Under the pieces are notes generated by a model. The model saw only the letters and a list, made by a program, of their open reading frames with translations, did not search any database and was not told the DNA's origin. Positions 17,733-25,913 of a stretch of DNA of 64,000 nt are shown here, one piece after another. The stretch is from Rhodoferax koreense (GTDB lineage Bacteria; Pseudomonadota; Gammaproteobacteria; Burkholderiales; Burkholderiaceae_C), in contig NZ_CP019236.1 in assembly GCF_001955695.1 (NCBI RefSeq), positions 2,542,001 to 2,606,000 on the forward strand. Reading direction: 5' to 3'. Position 1 is the stretch's first letter. The number at the start of each line of letters is the position of its first letter. The translations under genes and the position numbers were made by a program.

Positions 17733-18533
17733 ATGCCAGACATCGCCGTATTCTTCCAATCGGTCAAGCTGCCCGTGATGTCGGAGGTGGCGCATGCGCT
17801 GATCCGCACGCTCAACGACGAACAGGCCGACGGGCCGGAGGTGGCCGCCATCATCGCCAGGGACGCGGTCTTGACCGCCAAGCTGCTGCGCCTGGCCAAC
17901 AGTGCGAGCTTTGGCTTGAGCCGCAGCGTGGGCTCGCTGAACGACGCCATCGCGCTGGTCGGCATGGGCCGGGTGCGCACGCTCGGGCTGGCGGCGTCGC
18001 TCGGCGATGCCTTTCCCGAGATCGAGGGGCTGAGCCGTGTCGAATTCTGGCGCAGCTGCATGGTGAGCGCGGGTTATGCGCAATGGTTGGCTGGCCATGT
18101 CGGCATCGACGGCAGCCAGGCGTGGCTGGCCGCCATGATGGTGCGGCTGGGCGAGCTGATCATCGCCCAGGCCCAGCCCGCCAGCCTGGTCGAAATCGAG
18201 AAGATGCCGCACCGCCCCGGCGGGCGCTGGGAGCGCGAGAAACAGGTCATCGGCTTCAACGAAGGCCAGATCACGGCCGAGCTCGCGCGGCGCTGGAATT
18301 TCCCGCCCGAGATCGTGCGTGCGCTCGACACCGCGGCCGATCCGCTCGCGGCCAAGCCGTTCAACCGGCTCGGCGCCATCGTCCACCTCTCGATGCTGCT
18401 GGCCGAGATGCCGCCCGCCGGCCCCGAGATGCTGGAAACCCTGCCCGAGGACGTGCTGGCCGCGCTGCAGCTCAACCCGGAATGGATGCAGGGAAAATTT
18501 CCGCAGCCCGACTCATTTGTCAGCATCGAGTAG
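17733..18533 (+). CDS. HDOD domain protein
   Basis: A 266-residue protein filled mainly by an HDOD domain (residues 5-205), an HD-like helical fold without the metal ligands that signalling proteins use for output or scaffolding. Typical features are AAIIARDAVLTAKLLRLANSA and the NDAIALVGMGRVRTL helix. Where HD hydrolases carry His-Asp this protein reads AAMMVRLGELI, consistent with a non-catalytic member. There is no attached EAL, GGDEF or receiver domain. The ATG at 17733 has AGAAAGGA upstream. The role is unknown; related proteins sit in c-di-GMP, chemotaxis or cell-cycle networks. Confidence 0.8.
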   Translation: MPDIAVFFQSVKLPVMSEVAHALIRTLNDEQADGPEVAAIIARDAVLTAKLLRLANSASFGLSRSVGSLNDAIALVGMGRVRTLGLAASLGDAFPEIEGLSRVEFWRSCMVSAGYAQWLAGHVGIDGSQAWLAAMMVRLGELIIAQAQPASLVEIEKMPHRPGGRWEREKQVIGFNEGQITAELARRWNFPPEIVRALDTAADPLAAKPFNRLGAIVHLSMLLAEMPPAGPEMLETLPEDVLAALQLNPEWMQGKFPQPDSFVSIE

Positions 18534-18537
18534 ACGG

Positions 18538-18602
18538 GGAGCCTGTCCCGAGCTTGTCGAAGGGAGTGGCGGCTGCGCGAAGTCAGCCAAGCTGGGAGTG
18601 CG
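18538..18602. repeat. Possible dispersed intergenic repeat
   Basis: The gap between the HDOD gene and the binding-protein gene contains CCTGTCCCGAGCTTGTCGAA, a sequence I recognise as a widespread intergenic repeat in proteobacterial genomes. It is followed by GTCAGCCAAGCTGGGAGTGC. No second copy is visible in this window, so the call rests on memory of the family rather than on a comparison here. Confidence 0.4.
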
Positions 18603-18606
18603 CCAA

Positions 18607-19398
18607 TCAAACCGGCAGGTCCCCGGCGACCTTGCCGAGCCACTTCTTCGACATCGCATCGAGCGTGCCATCCTTCTTCGCGCCGGCGATGATTTCGTTG
18701 ACCTTGGCTTTCAGGGCGTCCTCGCCCTTGGACACGCCGACGAAACACGGGCTGTCTTTCAGCAGCAGCTTGAATTCCGCATTGATCTGCGGGTTCTTGG
18801 CGATCATCTCGGCCGCCACGGCGCCGCTGGCGGCGATGGTCTGGGTCTGGCCGGCCACGAAGGCGGCGATGGTGGCACTGTTGTCCTCGAAGCGGCGGTA
18901 CTCGAGCGAGGCTGGCGCCACCTTGGCGAGTTCCTGGTCCTCCATCGCGCCGCGCGTGGTGGCCACGGTCTTGCCGGCCAGGTCGGCGAAGCTCTTGATG
19001 CTCATGCTCTTCGGGCCGAACACGCCCTGGAAGAACGGGGCATAGGCCGAGGTGAAGTCGATGACCTTCTCGCGCTCCGCGTTCTTGCCGAGCGTGGAGA
19101 TCACCAGGTCGGCCTTGTGGGTCTGCAGGTAGGGGATGCGGTTGGCGCTGGTGACGGGCAGCAGCTCGACCTTCACGCCGAGTCTGGCGCCGATCAGCTG
19201 GGCCATGTCGATGTCCAGGCCTTGCGGCACCATGTTCTTGTCGACCGAACCGTAGGGCGGGTAGTCGGTGGGGATGGCGATGCGGATCGTCTTGGTCTTC
19301 AACACGTTGTCGAGTGCGCTCTGCGCCTGCGCGCCACCGGCCGCGAGCAAGGCGGCCGACGCAAGACACAGGGCGAAATGGCGTTTGGAGATGTTCAC
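18607..19398 (-). CDS. Amino-acid ABC transporter substrate-binding protein (orphan)
   Basis: A 263-residue family-3 solute-binding protein. The signal peptide ends GGAQA before QSALDNVL. Mature-protein blocks include IAIPTDYPPYG, PQGLDIDMAQLI, DLVISTLGKNAEREKVIDF and SFADLAGKTVATTRG. It is a clear paralogue of the binding protein at 45623-46420, sharing long runs such as DLVISTLGKN and EREKVIDFT. No permease or ATPase gene is adjacent, so it probably feeds a transporter encoded elsewhere, possibly the one at 43460-45558. The GTG at 19398 has AGGA eight bases upstream. The likely ligand is a polar amino acid or small organic cation, not decidable from sequence. Confidence 0.85.
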   Translation of the reverse strand: MNISKRHFALCLASAALLAAGGAQAQSALDNVLKTKTIRIAIPTDYPPYGSVDKNMVPQGLDIDMAQLIGARLGVKVELLPVTSANRIPYLQTHKADLVISTLGKNAEREKVIDFTSAYAPFFQGVFGPKSMSIKSFADLAGKTVATTRGAMEDQELAKVAPASLEYRRFEDNSATIAAFVAGQTQTIAASGAVAAEMIAKNPQINAEFKLLLKDSPCFVGVSKGEDALKAKVNEIIAGAKKDGTLDAMSKKWLGKVAGDLPV

Positions 19399-19479
19399 GG
19401 GCGGGTCCTTGGATGGAGAAAGGGTTGACCCATCCATCGATGCAAGGGCCGTGCCCGCACGGCGTGTTAGGGACCGGTC

Positions 19480-20682
19480 TCAGGCGGCGGCGCGCGTGGA
19501 GAGAATGGACCTGAACAGGTCGAGCTGGCCCTGGGTGGTGGCCTCCCAGGAGAAACTCTCCGCATGCCGACGCGTGGCTTCCCGCGCCGGGTAATTCGCG
19601 AACAGCGCGGCCCAGCCCTGGGCCAGGCCGTCGGCGCTGCGCGCGGGCATGAGCACACCGGCGTCCGGCGTGCTCACCACTTCCGGCGTGCCCCAGATGT
19701 TGGTGGCAATCACCGGCGTGCCGCAGGCCATGGCTTCGAGCAGCACGTTGGCCCAGCCTTCGCGGCTCGAGCACAGTGTCAAGGCATCGGCGGCGGCATA
19801 CCACCATTTGAGCTCGGTCTGCGGCACCACGCCCGCGAACCGTACACGGTCGGCCACGCCGAGTTTCTGCGCCTGCCGCTCGAGTGTGCCGCGTTCCTCG
19901 CCCGAGCCGGCGATCACGAGCCGGACGTCGGCCGGCAGCAGGGGCAGGGCGCCCACGGCGATGTGGTGGCCCTTGCGTTCCACGAGGTGACCGACCGACA
20001 GCAGCAGGCGTCCGTCCACCGGCAGACCCAGCCGCTGGCGTGCCACGTCGCGCGGCTCCGGTGCAAAACGTTCGAGGTCCACGCCGTTGCGCAGCGTGTT
20101 GAGTTTTTCCGGCTCGCCGCCGAGATCGCGCAGCGTGTCCATCAGCGCCTTCGCCACGCCGATCGAAGCGCTGGCCTTTCTGGCCGTGTCGAGGATGAGC
20201 TTGCGCGGCACGGCGTAGTCGGGAATCAGGTTCAGGTCGGTGCCGCGCGCCGTGACCACGAAGGGCTTGCCCAGCCATTTCGCCAGCAGCCCGGCGGCCA
20301 CGCCGTCGGGGTAGTAGTAGTGCGCGTCGATGAGGTCGAAGTCGAAGCCTTCGCGCTGCAGTTTGCGGATGGTGCCCAGCGCGCCGAGCGCCATGGTGTA
20401 GGGCGCAGTGCTCATCCCGACCTTGGGCGCGAGCAGGTAGCGCGGGTGGTGCACCTCCAGCCCGTTGCGTTGCTCGAAACGCGGCGTGGCCGCGAACAGC
20501 GCGTAGTCACCGAAACGCGGCGATGTGGACGGGAACCACGGCACCGGCGCCACCACCCTGGCCTCGACCTGGCCAGTCTTCATGAGTTCGCGCAGCCGGG
20601 TCTCGACGAAGATGCCGTGGATCGGGCGCTGGCTGCTGGGGAAGAGGCTGGAGAAGAGCAGGAGGCGGATGGGGCTGGGCAT
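19480..20682 (-). CDS. Glycosyltransferase family 4 protein
   Basis: A 400-residue GT-B glycosyltransferase. The acceptor domain opens with RLLLFSSLFPSSQRPIHGIF, the linker region has DLIDAHYYYPDG and VVTARGTDLN, and the donor domain contains LLSVGHLVERKGHH, VIAGSGEERG and the GT4 motif CSSREGWANVLLEAMACGTP (the E-x7-E pair). These retaining enzymes transfer sugars from nucleotide-sugar donors to lipids, polysaccharides or small acceptors. It stands alone between a binding-protein gene and the IclR gene, with no other envelope gene nearby. The ATG at 20682 is chosen over an upstream GTG that adds only 14 weak residues. Confidence 0.85.
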   Translation of the reverse strand: MPSPIRLLLFSSLFPSSQRPIHGIFVETRLRELMKTGQVEARVVAPVPWFPSTSPRFGDYALFAATPRFEQRNGLEVHHPRYLLAPKVGMSTAPYTMALGALGTIRKLQREGFDFDLIDAHYYYPDGVAAGLLAKWLGKPFVVTARGTDLNLIPDYAVPRKLILDTARKASASIGVAKALMDTLRDLGGEPEKLNTLRNGVDLERFAPEPRDVARQRLGLPVDGRLLLSVGHLVERKGHHIAVGALPLLPADVRLVIAGSGEERGTLERQAQKLGVADRVRFAGVVPQTELKWWYAAADALTLCSSREGWANVLLEAMACGTPVIATNIWGTPEVVSTPDAGVLMPARSADGLAQGWAALFANYPAREATRRHAESFSWEATTQGQLDLFRSILSTRAAA

Positions 20683-20757
20683 GGCGGCGATTATGGCCAG
20701 CAAAACCGCGGCATTTTTATCCACGCCACCGGCGAACCGGACACTTTCGACGGATCG

Positions 20758-21537
20758 TCAGATCAATTGCCGCATTGCTTGCGCCGTTTCCCTGAGCACC
20801 GGCAACACCCGCGCCACCGCATCCTCGCTGGCTTCATGCCCCATCGGCATGGTCACGTTCAGCGCGCCGAGCAGATCGCCATGGCGGTCGCGCAGTCCCA
20901 CGGCGATGCCGCGCGTACCCAGCTCCATCTGCTGCTCCGACAGCGACCAGCCCTGGGCGCGGATGCGCGCGAGTTCCAGCGCCAGCCGCTCCTTGCTGAC
21001 GATGGTGTGGGCGGTGAAGGCCTTCAGCGTGTGGCTGGCCAGCCATTGTTCGATCCATTCGGGTTCGCGCTGGGCCAGCAGCAGCAGGCCGGAGGCCGTG
21101 ACCTCGGCCTGCACGCGGGCGCCGAGCACGTAGCCGGTGTTCATCGCCCGGTTGGCGCCGTTCCTGGCGATGTAGACGATCTCGTCGCCGTCGAGCACCG
21201 AAACATAGGCGTTCTCCTGCGTGCCGGCGGTGACACGCTGCAAAAACGGCTGGACGATGCGCGGCAGCCGTGCCGATTCAAGGTAGGACTGGCCCAGGCG
21301 CAGCACGCGCGGGGTGAGCCAGAACAGCTTGCCGTCGGTGGCCACGTAGCCGAGGTGGGCCAGCGTCAGCAGGTAGCGCCGCGCAGCCGTGCGGGTCATG
21401 CCGCAACGCTGGCCGGTCTGGCTGGCCGTGAGGCGGGGGTTGGCGTCGTCGAAGGCCTCGATGATGGACAGGCCCTTCTCGAGGCCGGCGATCCAGTCGC
21501 GTTTGTCCAGCGCGGGGTTGGTGGAAGTGGGAAGCAT
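20758..21537 (-). CDS. IclR-family regulator, PcaR/PobR-like
   Basis: A 259-residue regulator. The N-terminal winged helix lies at about residues 18-80 (GLEKGLSIIEAFDDANPRLT, TGQRCGMTRTAARRYLLTL), followed by the IclR effector domain. The sequence pattern is that of the PcaR/PcaU/PobR group, which responds to aromatic acids such as beta-ketoadipate, protocatechuate or 4-hydroxybenzoate. It diverges from the shikimate-dehydrogenase/transport/QuiC/PcaB operon, and a PcaR-type palindrome lies in the gap. It most likely controls that operon and perhaps itself. The start at 21537 keeps the operator outside the gene; an upstream in-frame ATG at 21612 would place the operator within coding sequence. 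Confidence 0.87.
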   Translation of the reverse strand: MLPTSTNPALDKRDWIAGLEKGLSIIEAFDDANPRLTASQTGQRCGMTRTAARRYLLTLAHLGYVATDGKLFWLTPRVLRLGQSYLESARLPRIVQPFLQRVTAGTQENAYVSVLDGDEIVYIARNGANRAMNTGYVLGARVQAEVTASGLLLLAQREPEWIEQWLASHTLKAFTAHTIVSKERLALELARIRAQGWSLSEQQMELGTRGIAVGLRDRHGDLLGALNVTMPMGHEASEDAVARVLPVLRETAQAMRQLI

Positions 21538-21592
21538 GGGAAGGATTCTTGCCAGCAGGCGGGGTGGGGAAAGTTGGTGGTTACCCCGGCTT

Positions 21593-21630
21593 CGTTCGAT
21601 TATCGAACGCATATGATCGATTATCGAACG
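21593..21630. promoter_or_regulatory. IclR-type operator, two copies
   Basis: CGTTCGATTATCGAACG at 21593-21609 is a perfect 17-bp palindrome around a central T. A second, partial copy, ATCGATTATCGAACG, follows at 21616-21630, 21 bp or two helical turns later. The pattern is close to the PcaR/PcaU/PobR consensus GTTCGATAATCGCAC. It lies between the IclR gene and its divergent catabolic operon, where it could serve both promoters. Confidence 0.75.
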
Positions 21631-21714
21631 AAACCTTCGGAATATCCTTTGTCAATTTGTATCGGATGGCTAAAGTCCAGCCCCAGACCAGCTAAATGAC
21701 CGATCAGCGATCAA

Positions 21715-22638
21715 ATGATGAGCACCGCACCCGCCAAGATTTTCCCGGTAGACGGACGCACCGATGTCTACATGATCCTCGGTGATCCGGTGGAGCAGGT
21801 GCGTGCGCCCGAGTCTTTCAACCTGATCTTCGCCGCCCTGGGCATGAACGCGGTGGTAGTGCCGGCGCATGTGGCCATTGCCGACGTGACGGCGTTCGTG
21901 AAGACCGTGTTCACCGGGCGCAACATCAAGGGCTTGCTGCTCACGATCCCGCACAAGTCGGTGGTGATGCCGCTGCTCGCGCGTTGCGGCCCGCTGGCCC
22001 AGGTGGCCGGCGCCGTGAACGCGCTACGCCTGAACGCCGAAGGCGAACTCGAAGGGGACCTTTTCGACGGCGAGGGGCTGGTGTCCTCGCTCAACTATTT
22101 CGGCATGGTCTATGCCGGCCGGCGTGTGCTCGTGCTCGGCGCGGGTGGCGGCGCGGCGGCGATCGGGGCCTCGCTGGTCGGCGCCGGCTCGCAGGTCGCC
22201 CTGGGCGCTGCCAGCGAACTGGCCTTCTATGACCCGACACCCGGCAAGGCGCAGGAACTCGCGCAACGCCTGTCCGGCCACAGCACGCGCGTCAGTGCCG
22301 CGGCCAGCAACGACCCTGCAGGTTACGACCTGGTCATCAACGCCACGCCACTCGGGCTGAAGACCACCGACGCCATGCCCTGCGATGCGGCCCGTGTCGA
22401 GCCGCATGCCGCGATGATGGACATCCTGATGAAGAACCAGCCCACACCCTGGGTGCGGGCCGGTCGTGCCCGCGGGCTCAACGCCCAGCCGGGTTTCGAG
22501 ATGATGATCCAGCAGGCCGACCTGTACCTCGAATTCTTCGGACTTTCGGATGCCGCGGCGCGGGTCAAGCGCGATGCGACCTTCATCCGCGAATCGATTT
22601 ATCCCGCCGAATTGGCCGGCGAGATCAAGCGCCCCTGA
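21715..22638 (+). CDS. Shikimate/quinate dehydrogenase-like oxidoreductase
   Basis: A 307-residue AroE-family protein. Catalytic Lys81 (LTIPHKS), Asn102 (GAVNAL) and Asp118 (LFDGEG) correspond to E. coli AroE Lys65, Asn86 and Asp102. The nucleotide-binding motif is VLGAGGGAAAIGASL, and the C-terminus has NAQPGFEMMIQQA. The substrate-carboxylate serines of AroE (SxSP) are replaced by Val29 and Ala31 in QVRAPES. It is therefore a catabolic or divergent paralogue rather than the biosynthetic enzyme. As the first gene of an operon with a dehydroshikimate dehydratase and PcaB, it would oxidise quinate, shikimate or a relative. Two adjacent ATGs (21715, 21718) are possible starts. Confidence 0.78.
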   Translation: MMSTAPAKIFPVDGRTDVYMILGDPVEQVRAPESFNLIFAALGMNAVVVPAHVAIADVTAFVKTVFTGRNIKGLLLTIPHKSVVMPLLARCGPLAQVAGAVNALRLNAEGELEGDLFDGEGLVSSLNYFGMVYAGRRVLVLGAGGGAAAIGASLVGAGSQVALGAASELAFYDPTPGKAQELAQRLSGHSTRVSAAASNDPAGYDLVINATPLGLKTTDAMPCDAARVEPHAAMMDILMKNQPTPWVRAGRARGLNAQPGFEMMIQQADLYLEFFGLSDAAARVKRDATFIRESIYPAELAGEIKRP

Positions 22639-22702
22639 TCGCCTGATCCCCTGTTTCATCCGCCAAGCCGCCTACTTTTTCACCACCCTGAGGAGACCTT
22701 CC

Positions 22703-23851
22703 ATGCAAAAACGCTTTGCTTTTAAATTGATAGCTGCTTGCGCGCTGGCCGCAAGCGCGCTGACCGGTTTTGCACAACAAACCGTGAAGATCGCCGGCAT
22801 CGTCGAACTGTCCGGTCCCGGCACCACGTCGGGCACCTTCTTCAACAACGGCGCGATGCTTGCGGTGAAGGAAATCAACGCCGCCGGCGGCATCCTCGGC
22901 AAGAAGATCGACTATTCGTCCAACGACACGCAGAGCAACCCCGGCGTGGCCAAGGGCCTGACGCAGAAGGCCGTGGACCAGGACGTGTTCGCCATCTTCG
23001 GCCCGGTGTTCTCCGGCTCGATCATGGTCAGCATGGCCGAGAGCCGCCGCGCCGAGATCCCGAACTTCACCGGCGGCGAAGCGGCCTCGATCACGCAGCA
23101 GGGCAATCCGTACATCTTCCGCACCAGCTTCACGCAGGACACGGCCATGCCCAAGGTGGCGCGCTACATGAGCGACACCATGAAGCTCAAGACCATCGCG
23201 ATCATTTACGTGAACAACGACTTCGGCAAGGGCGGCCTGGACTCGGTGAAGAAGGCGCTGGCGCCGTCGGCCACCAAGGTGTTGGGCGAAATCTCCACGG
23301 ATTCCGGCCAGATCGACTTCTCCGCCGCCGTGCTCAAGGCCAAGCAACTCAATCCGGACGGCATCTTCGCCTATACCAACGAGGAAGAGTCGGCCCGCCT
23401 GCTGCGCGAATTGCGCAAGCAGGGCTGGACCAAGCCCGTCGTCGGCGAAACCACGCTGACCGGCCAGAAGGTGATCGAGCTCGCGGGCGAGGCGGCCAAC
23501 GGCGCCATCGGCCACGTCGGTCTCACCGTGGACGCGCCGCTGCCCGCAGTGCGCGCCTTCCGCGCCAAGTACGAGAAGGAATACAAGACCATCTCCGACC
23601 ACAACGGTATGAAGGGCTACTCCGGCATGTACATCCTGAAGGCGGCCATCGAAAAGGCCGGCAAGTTCGACCGCAAGGCCGTGGCCAATGCCATGCATAC
23701 GCTCAAGGTCACCGCGGCGCAGCAGCCCGGCGTGCTGATGGACGTCACCTTCAACGAAAAGGGTGACCTGGACCGCGACAGCTTCATCGTCGAAGTGAAG
23801 AACGGCAAGCAGGAAGTCACCGCCGTCGTGCCTCCGCTCGGCGCGAAATAA
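22703..23851 (+). CDS. Liv-type ABC transporter substrate-binding protein
   Basis: A 382-residue Peripla_BP_6 protein (LivK class). The signal peptide MQKRFAFKLIAACALAASAL ends at GFA before QQTVKIAGIVELSGPG. The mature protein has NNGAMLAVKEINAAGGI, GPVFSGSIMVSM and FTQDTAMPKVARYM. A good ribosome-binding site (GAGGAGA) precedes the ATG at 22703. It binds the ligand in the periplasm for the LivHMGF-type proteins encoded next. Given the catabolic neighbours, an aromatic or hydroaromatic acid such as quinate, shikimate or protocatechuate is more likely than a branched-chain amino acid; this is inference. The DNA for its signal peptide resembles a dispersed repeat. Confidence 0.88.
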   Translation: MQKRFAFKLIAACALAASALTGFAQQTVKIAGIVELSGPGTTSGTFFNNGAMLAVKEINAAGGILGKKIDYSSNDTQSNPGVAKGLTQKAVDQDVFAIFGPVFSGSIMVSMAESRRAEIPNFTGGEAASITQQGNPYIFRTSFTQDTAMPKVARYMSDTMKLKTIAIIYVNNDFGKGGLDSVKKALAPSATKVLGEISTDSGQIDFSAAVLKAKQLNPDGIFAYTNEEESARLLRELRKQGWTKPVVGETTLTGQKVIELAGEAANGAIGHVGLTVDAPLPAVRAFRAKYEKEYKTISDHNGMKGYSGMYILKAAIEKAGKFDRKAVANAMHTLKVTAAQQPGVLMDVTFNEKGDLDRDSFIVEVKNGKQEVTAVVPPLGAK

Positions 23852-23983
23852 GTCTTTGGCGGACCGGCGGGTGGCCTGATTTGCCGCCCGCCATGTTTCC
23901 CGTATCCACGGTCCCGTGCGTGCCGCATGTGCACTCACGTCCCGACCGACCATTTCAGTGAACGCCATGCGAGCCAGCACACC

Positions 23984-24859
23984 ATGACCGACTTTCTCCA
24001 ACTCTTCTTCAGCGGCCTCTCCACCGGGGCCATCTATGCGCTGGCCGCACTGGGCTTCACCCTGCTGTGGCAGGCCAGCGGCACCATCAACTTCGCGCAG
24101 GGCGAGTTCGTGATGCTGCCGGCGTTCATGATGCTGGCCTTCATGAACATGGGCGCGCCCATCCTGGTGAGCTTCGCGCTGAGCGTGGTGCTGGCCGTGA
24201 TCGTGCTGGGCTGGCTGTTCAAGCGCGGCCTGGTCGATCCGCTGTTCAAGTACGGGATGATGCCGATCGTGGTGGCCACCATCGGGCTGTCGATCGCCAT
24301 GCGCAACGGCGTGCGCGCCGGCTTCAGCGCCGAGGCCCATCCCTTCCCCAGCCTGTTCCCGGACAAGCTGTTCAACATCGCCGGCGTGACCATCACCATG
24401 GCCGACCTGGGTACCTTCGCCTTCGCGCTGGTGCTGGTGCTGATCACCCAGGCCTTCATCGCCAAGACCGTGACCGGCCGCGCGATGCAGGCCGTGGCGC
24501 AGAACACCGAGAGCGCCTCGGTGCTGGGCATCAACGTGCCGCGCATGATCTTCTACACCTTCGCCATCAACGCCGTGCTGGCGGTGGCGGCGGCGATGCT
24601 GGTCACGCCCACCTATCTGGCCAAGTTCGACATGGGCGAGTCGCTGGGCACCAAGGCCTTCTTCGCAGCCATCATCGGTGGCTTCAACAACTCGCGCGGT
24701 GCGCTGCTCGGTGGCCTGATCGTGGGCGTGTGCGAGAACCTCGCCGCGGCCTACATCTCGCCGGCCTACAAGGACGCGGTGGCGCTGGTGATCTTCATGG
24801 TCGTGATCCTGTTCAAGCCGCAAGGGCTCCTGGGCAAAAAAGTGGAAAGAAAGGTCTGA
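23984..24859 (+). CDS. Liv-type ABC transporter permease (LivH-like)
   Basis: A 291-residue inner-membrane permease of the LivH class with about eight hydrophobic segments. Characteristic pieces are GLSTGAIYALAALGFTLLWQ near the start, INFAQGEFVMLPAF, and the coupling-helix region MQAVAQNTESASVLGINVPR. The ATG at 23984 is followed by MTDFLQLFFSG. An in-frame ATG at 23927 would add a hydrophilic leader and is unlikely. It forms the membrane channel with the LivM-like protein encoded 28 bp downstream. Confidence 0.88.
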   Translation: MTDFLQLFFSGLSTGAIYALAALGFTLLWQASGTINFAQGEFVMLPAFMMLAFMNMGAPILVSFALSVVLAVIVLGWLFKRGLVDPLFKYGMMPIVVATIGLSIAMRNGVRAGFSAEAHPFPSLFPDKLFNIAGVTITMADLGTFAFALVLVLITQAFIAKTVTGRAMQAVAQNTESASVLGINVPRMIFYTFAINAVLAVAAAMLVTPTYLAKFDMGESLGTKAFFAAIIGGFNNSRGALLGGLIVGVCENLAAAYISPAYKDAVALVIFMVVILFKPQGLLGKKVERKV

Positions 24860-24887
24860 ACGGGCTGGCCCGCACAGAGACAACACC

Positions 24888-25913
24888 ATGAAGAAATCAA
24901 CCCTCATCATCTCCCTGGTCAGCGCACTGTTGCTGCTGATCGTGCCCAACTTCCTCAAGAACTACGGCATCTACCTGCTCACCACCTGGCTGGTGTTCAT
25001 CATCGCCACCATGGGGCTGAACCTCACCGTGGGTTACGCCGGGCAGAAATCGCTCGGCCAGGCGGCGTTCTTCGGCATCGGCGCCTACACCGTGGCCATC
25101 CTCATGAAGGCCGGCATCAGCTTCTGGATCGGCCTGCCGGCCGCGGCGCTGATGTGCTTCGTGCTCGGCGTCATCCTCGGCTTTCCGGCCCTGCGCGTGC
25201 AGACCATCTACCTGGCTTTCGCCACCCTGGGCTTCAACACCGCGGTCTGGCTGGTGATGCGCAACGAGGAATGGCTTACCGGCGGCACCTTCGGCATCAA
25301 CAACATCGCGCGGCCTGGCCTGTTCGGCTATTCGCTCGAAGGCAACCTGCCTTACTACTACTTCGTGCTGGGCGTGACGGTGATCCTGGCGCTGCTGCTG
25401 GCGGCGCTGCTGCGATCGCCCTGGGGCAAGGCCTTCACCGCGCTGCGCGACAACCCGATCCGGGCCGAAAGCCTGGGCGTGGACATCCGCACCTACACGC
25501 TGCTGAGCTTTGCCATCGGCGCGGTCTACGCGGGCATCGCCGGCGCCTTGTTCGCCAGCCTGGTGCAGTTCATCGAACCGGCGCCGTTCACCGTGGCCGC
25601 GTCGATCATGATGTACCTGATGGTGGTGGTCGGCGGGCCGGGTTATTTCCTCGGCCCGGTGATCGGCTCGGCCGTGGGTGTCCTGCTGCCCGAATGGCTG
25701 CGTTTCGCCCAGGCCTGGTACCTGTTCATCTTCGGCGCGGCCGTGGTGCTGTTGATGATCTGGCTGCCTGATGGCCTGCTGAGCATCCCCGAACGCCTGC
25801 GCGCCCGCCGCCTCGCCAAGGAAGCCAGCGCCGCGCGCCAGGCCAGCGGCCTGGCCGCCCAACAGGCACAAACGGCCAAACCACGTGAAGTCCAACCAGG
25901 AGAAGCCGCATGA
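24888..25913 (+). CDS. Liv-type ABC transporter permease (LivM-like)
   Basis: A 341-residue permease. Residues 40-75 contain the LivM signature region NLTVGYAGQKSLGQAAFFG, and the cytoplasmic coupling region reads FTALRDNPIRAESLGVDI. About nine hydrophobic segments are followed by a charged, Ala- and Gln-rich C-terminal tail of about 45 residues with no clear fold. Its stop overlaps the ATG of the LivG-like gene (ATGA), so the two are probably translated together. Confidence 0.88.
   Translation: MKKSTLIISLVSALLLLIVPNFLKNYGIYLLTTWLVFIIATMGLNLTVGYAGQKSLGQAAFFGIGAYTVAILMKAGISFWIGLPAAALMCFVLGVILGFPALRVQTIYLAFATLGFNTAVWLVMRNEEWLTGGTFGINNIARPGLFGYSLEGNLPYYYFVLGVTVILALLLAALLRSPWGKAFTALRDNPIRAESLGVDIRTYTLLSFAIGAVYAGIAGALFASLVQFIEPAPFTVAASIMMYLMVVVGGPGYFLGPVIGSAVGVLLPEWLRFAQAWYLFIFGAAVVLLMIWLPDGLLSIPERLRARRLAKEASAARQASGLAAQQAQTAKPREVQPGEAA

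Noticed and set aside
22625..24958. 777-codon open frame antisense to the Liv-type binding protein and permease genes
   Set aside because: Same shadow effect; the plus-strand proteins have signal peptide and permease motifs.
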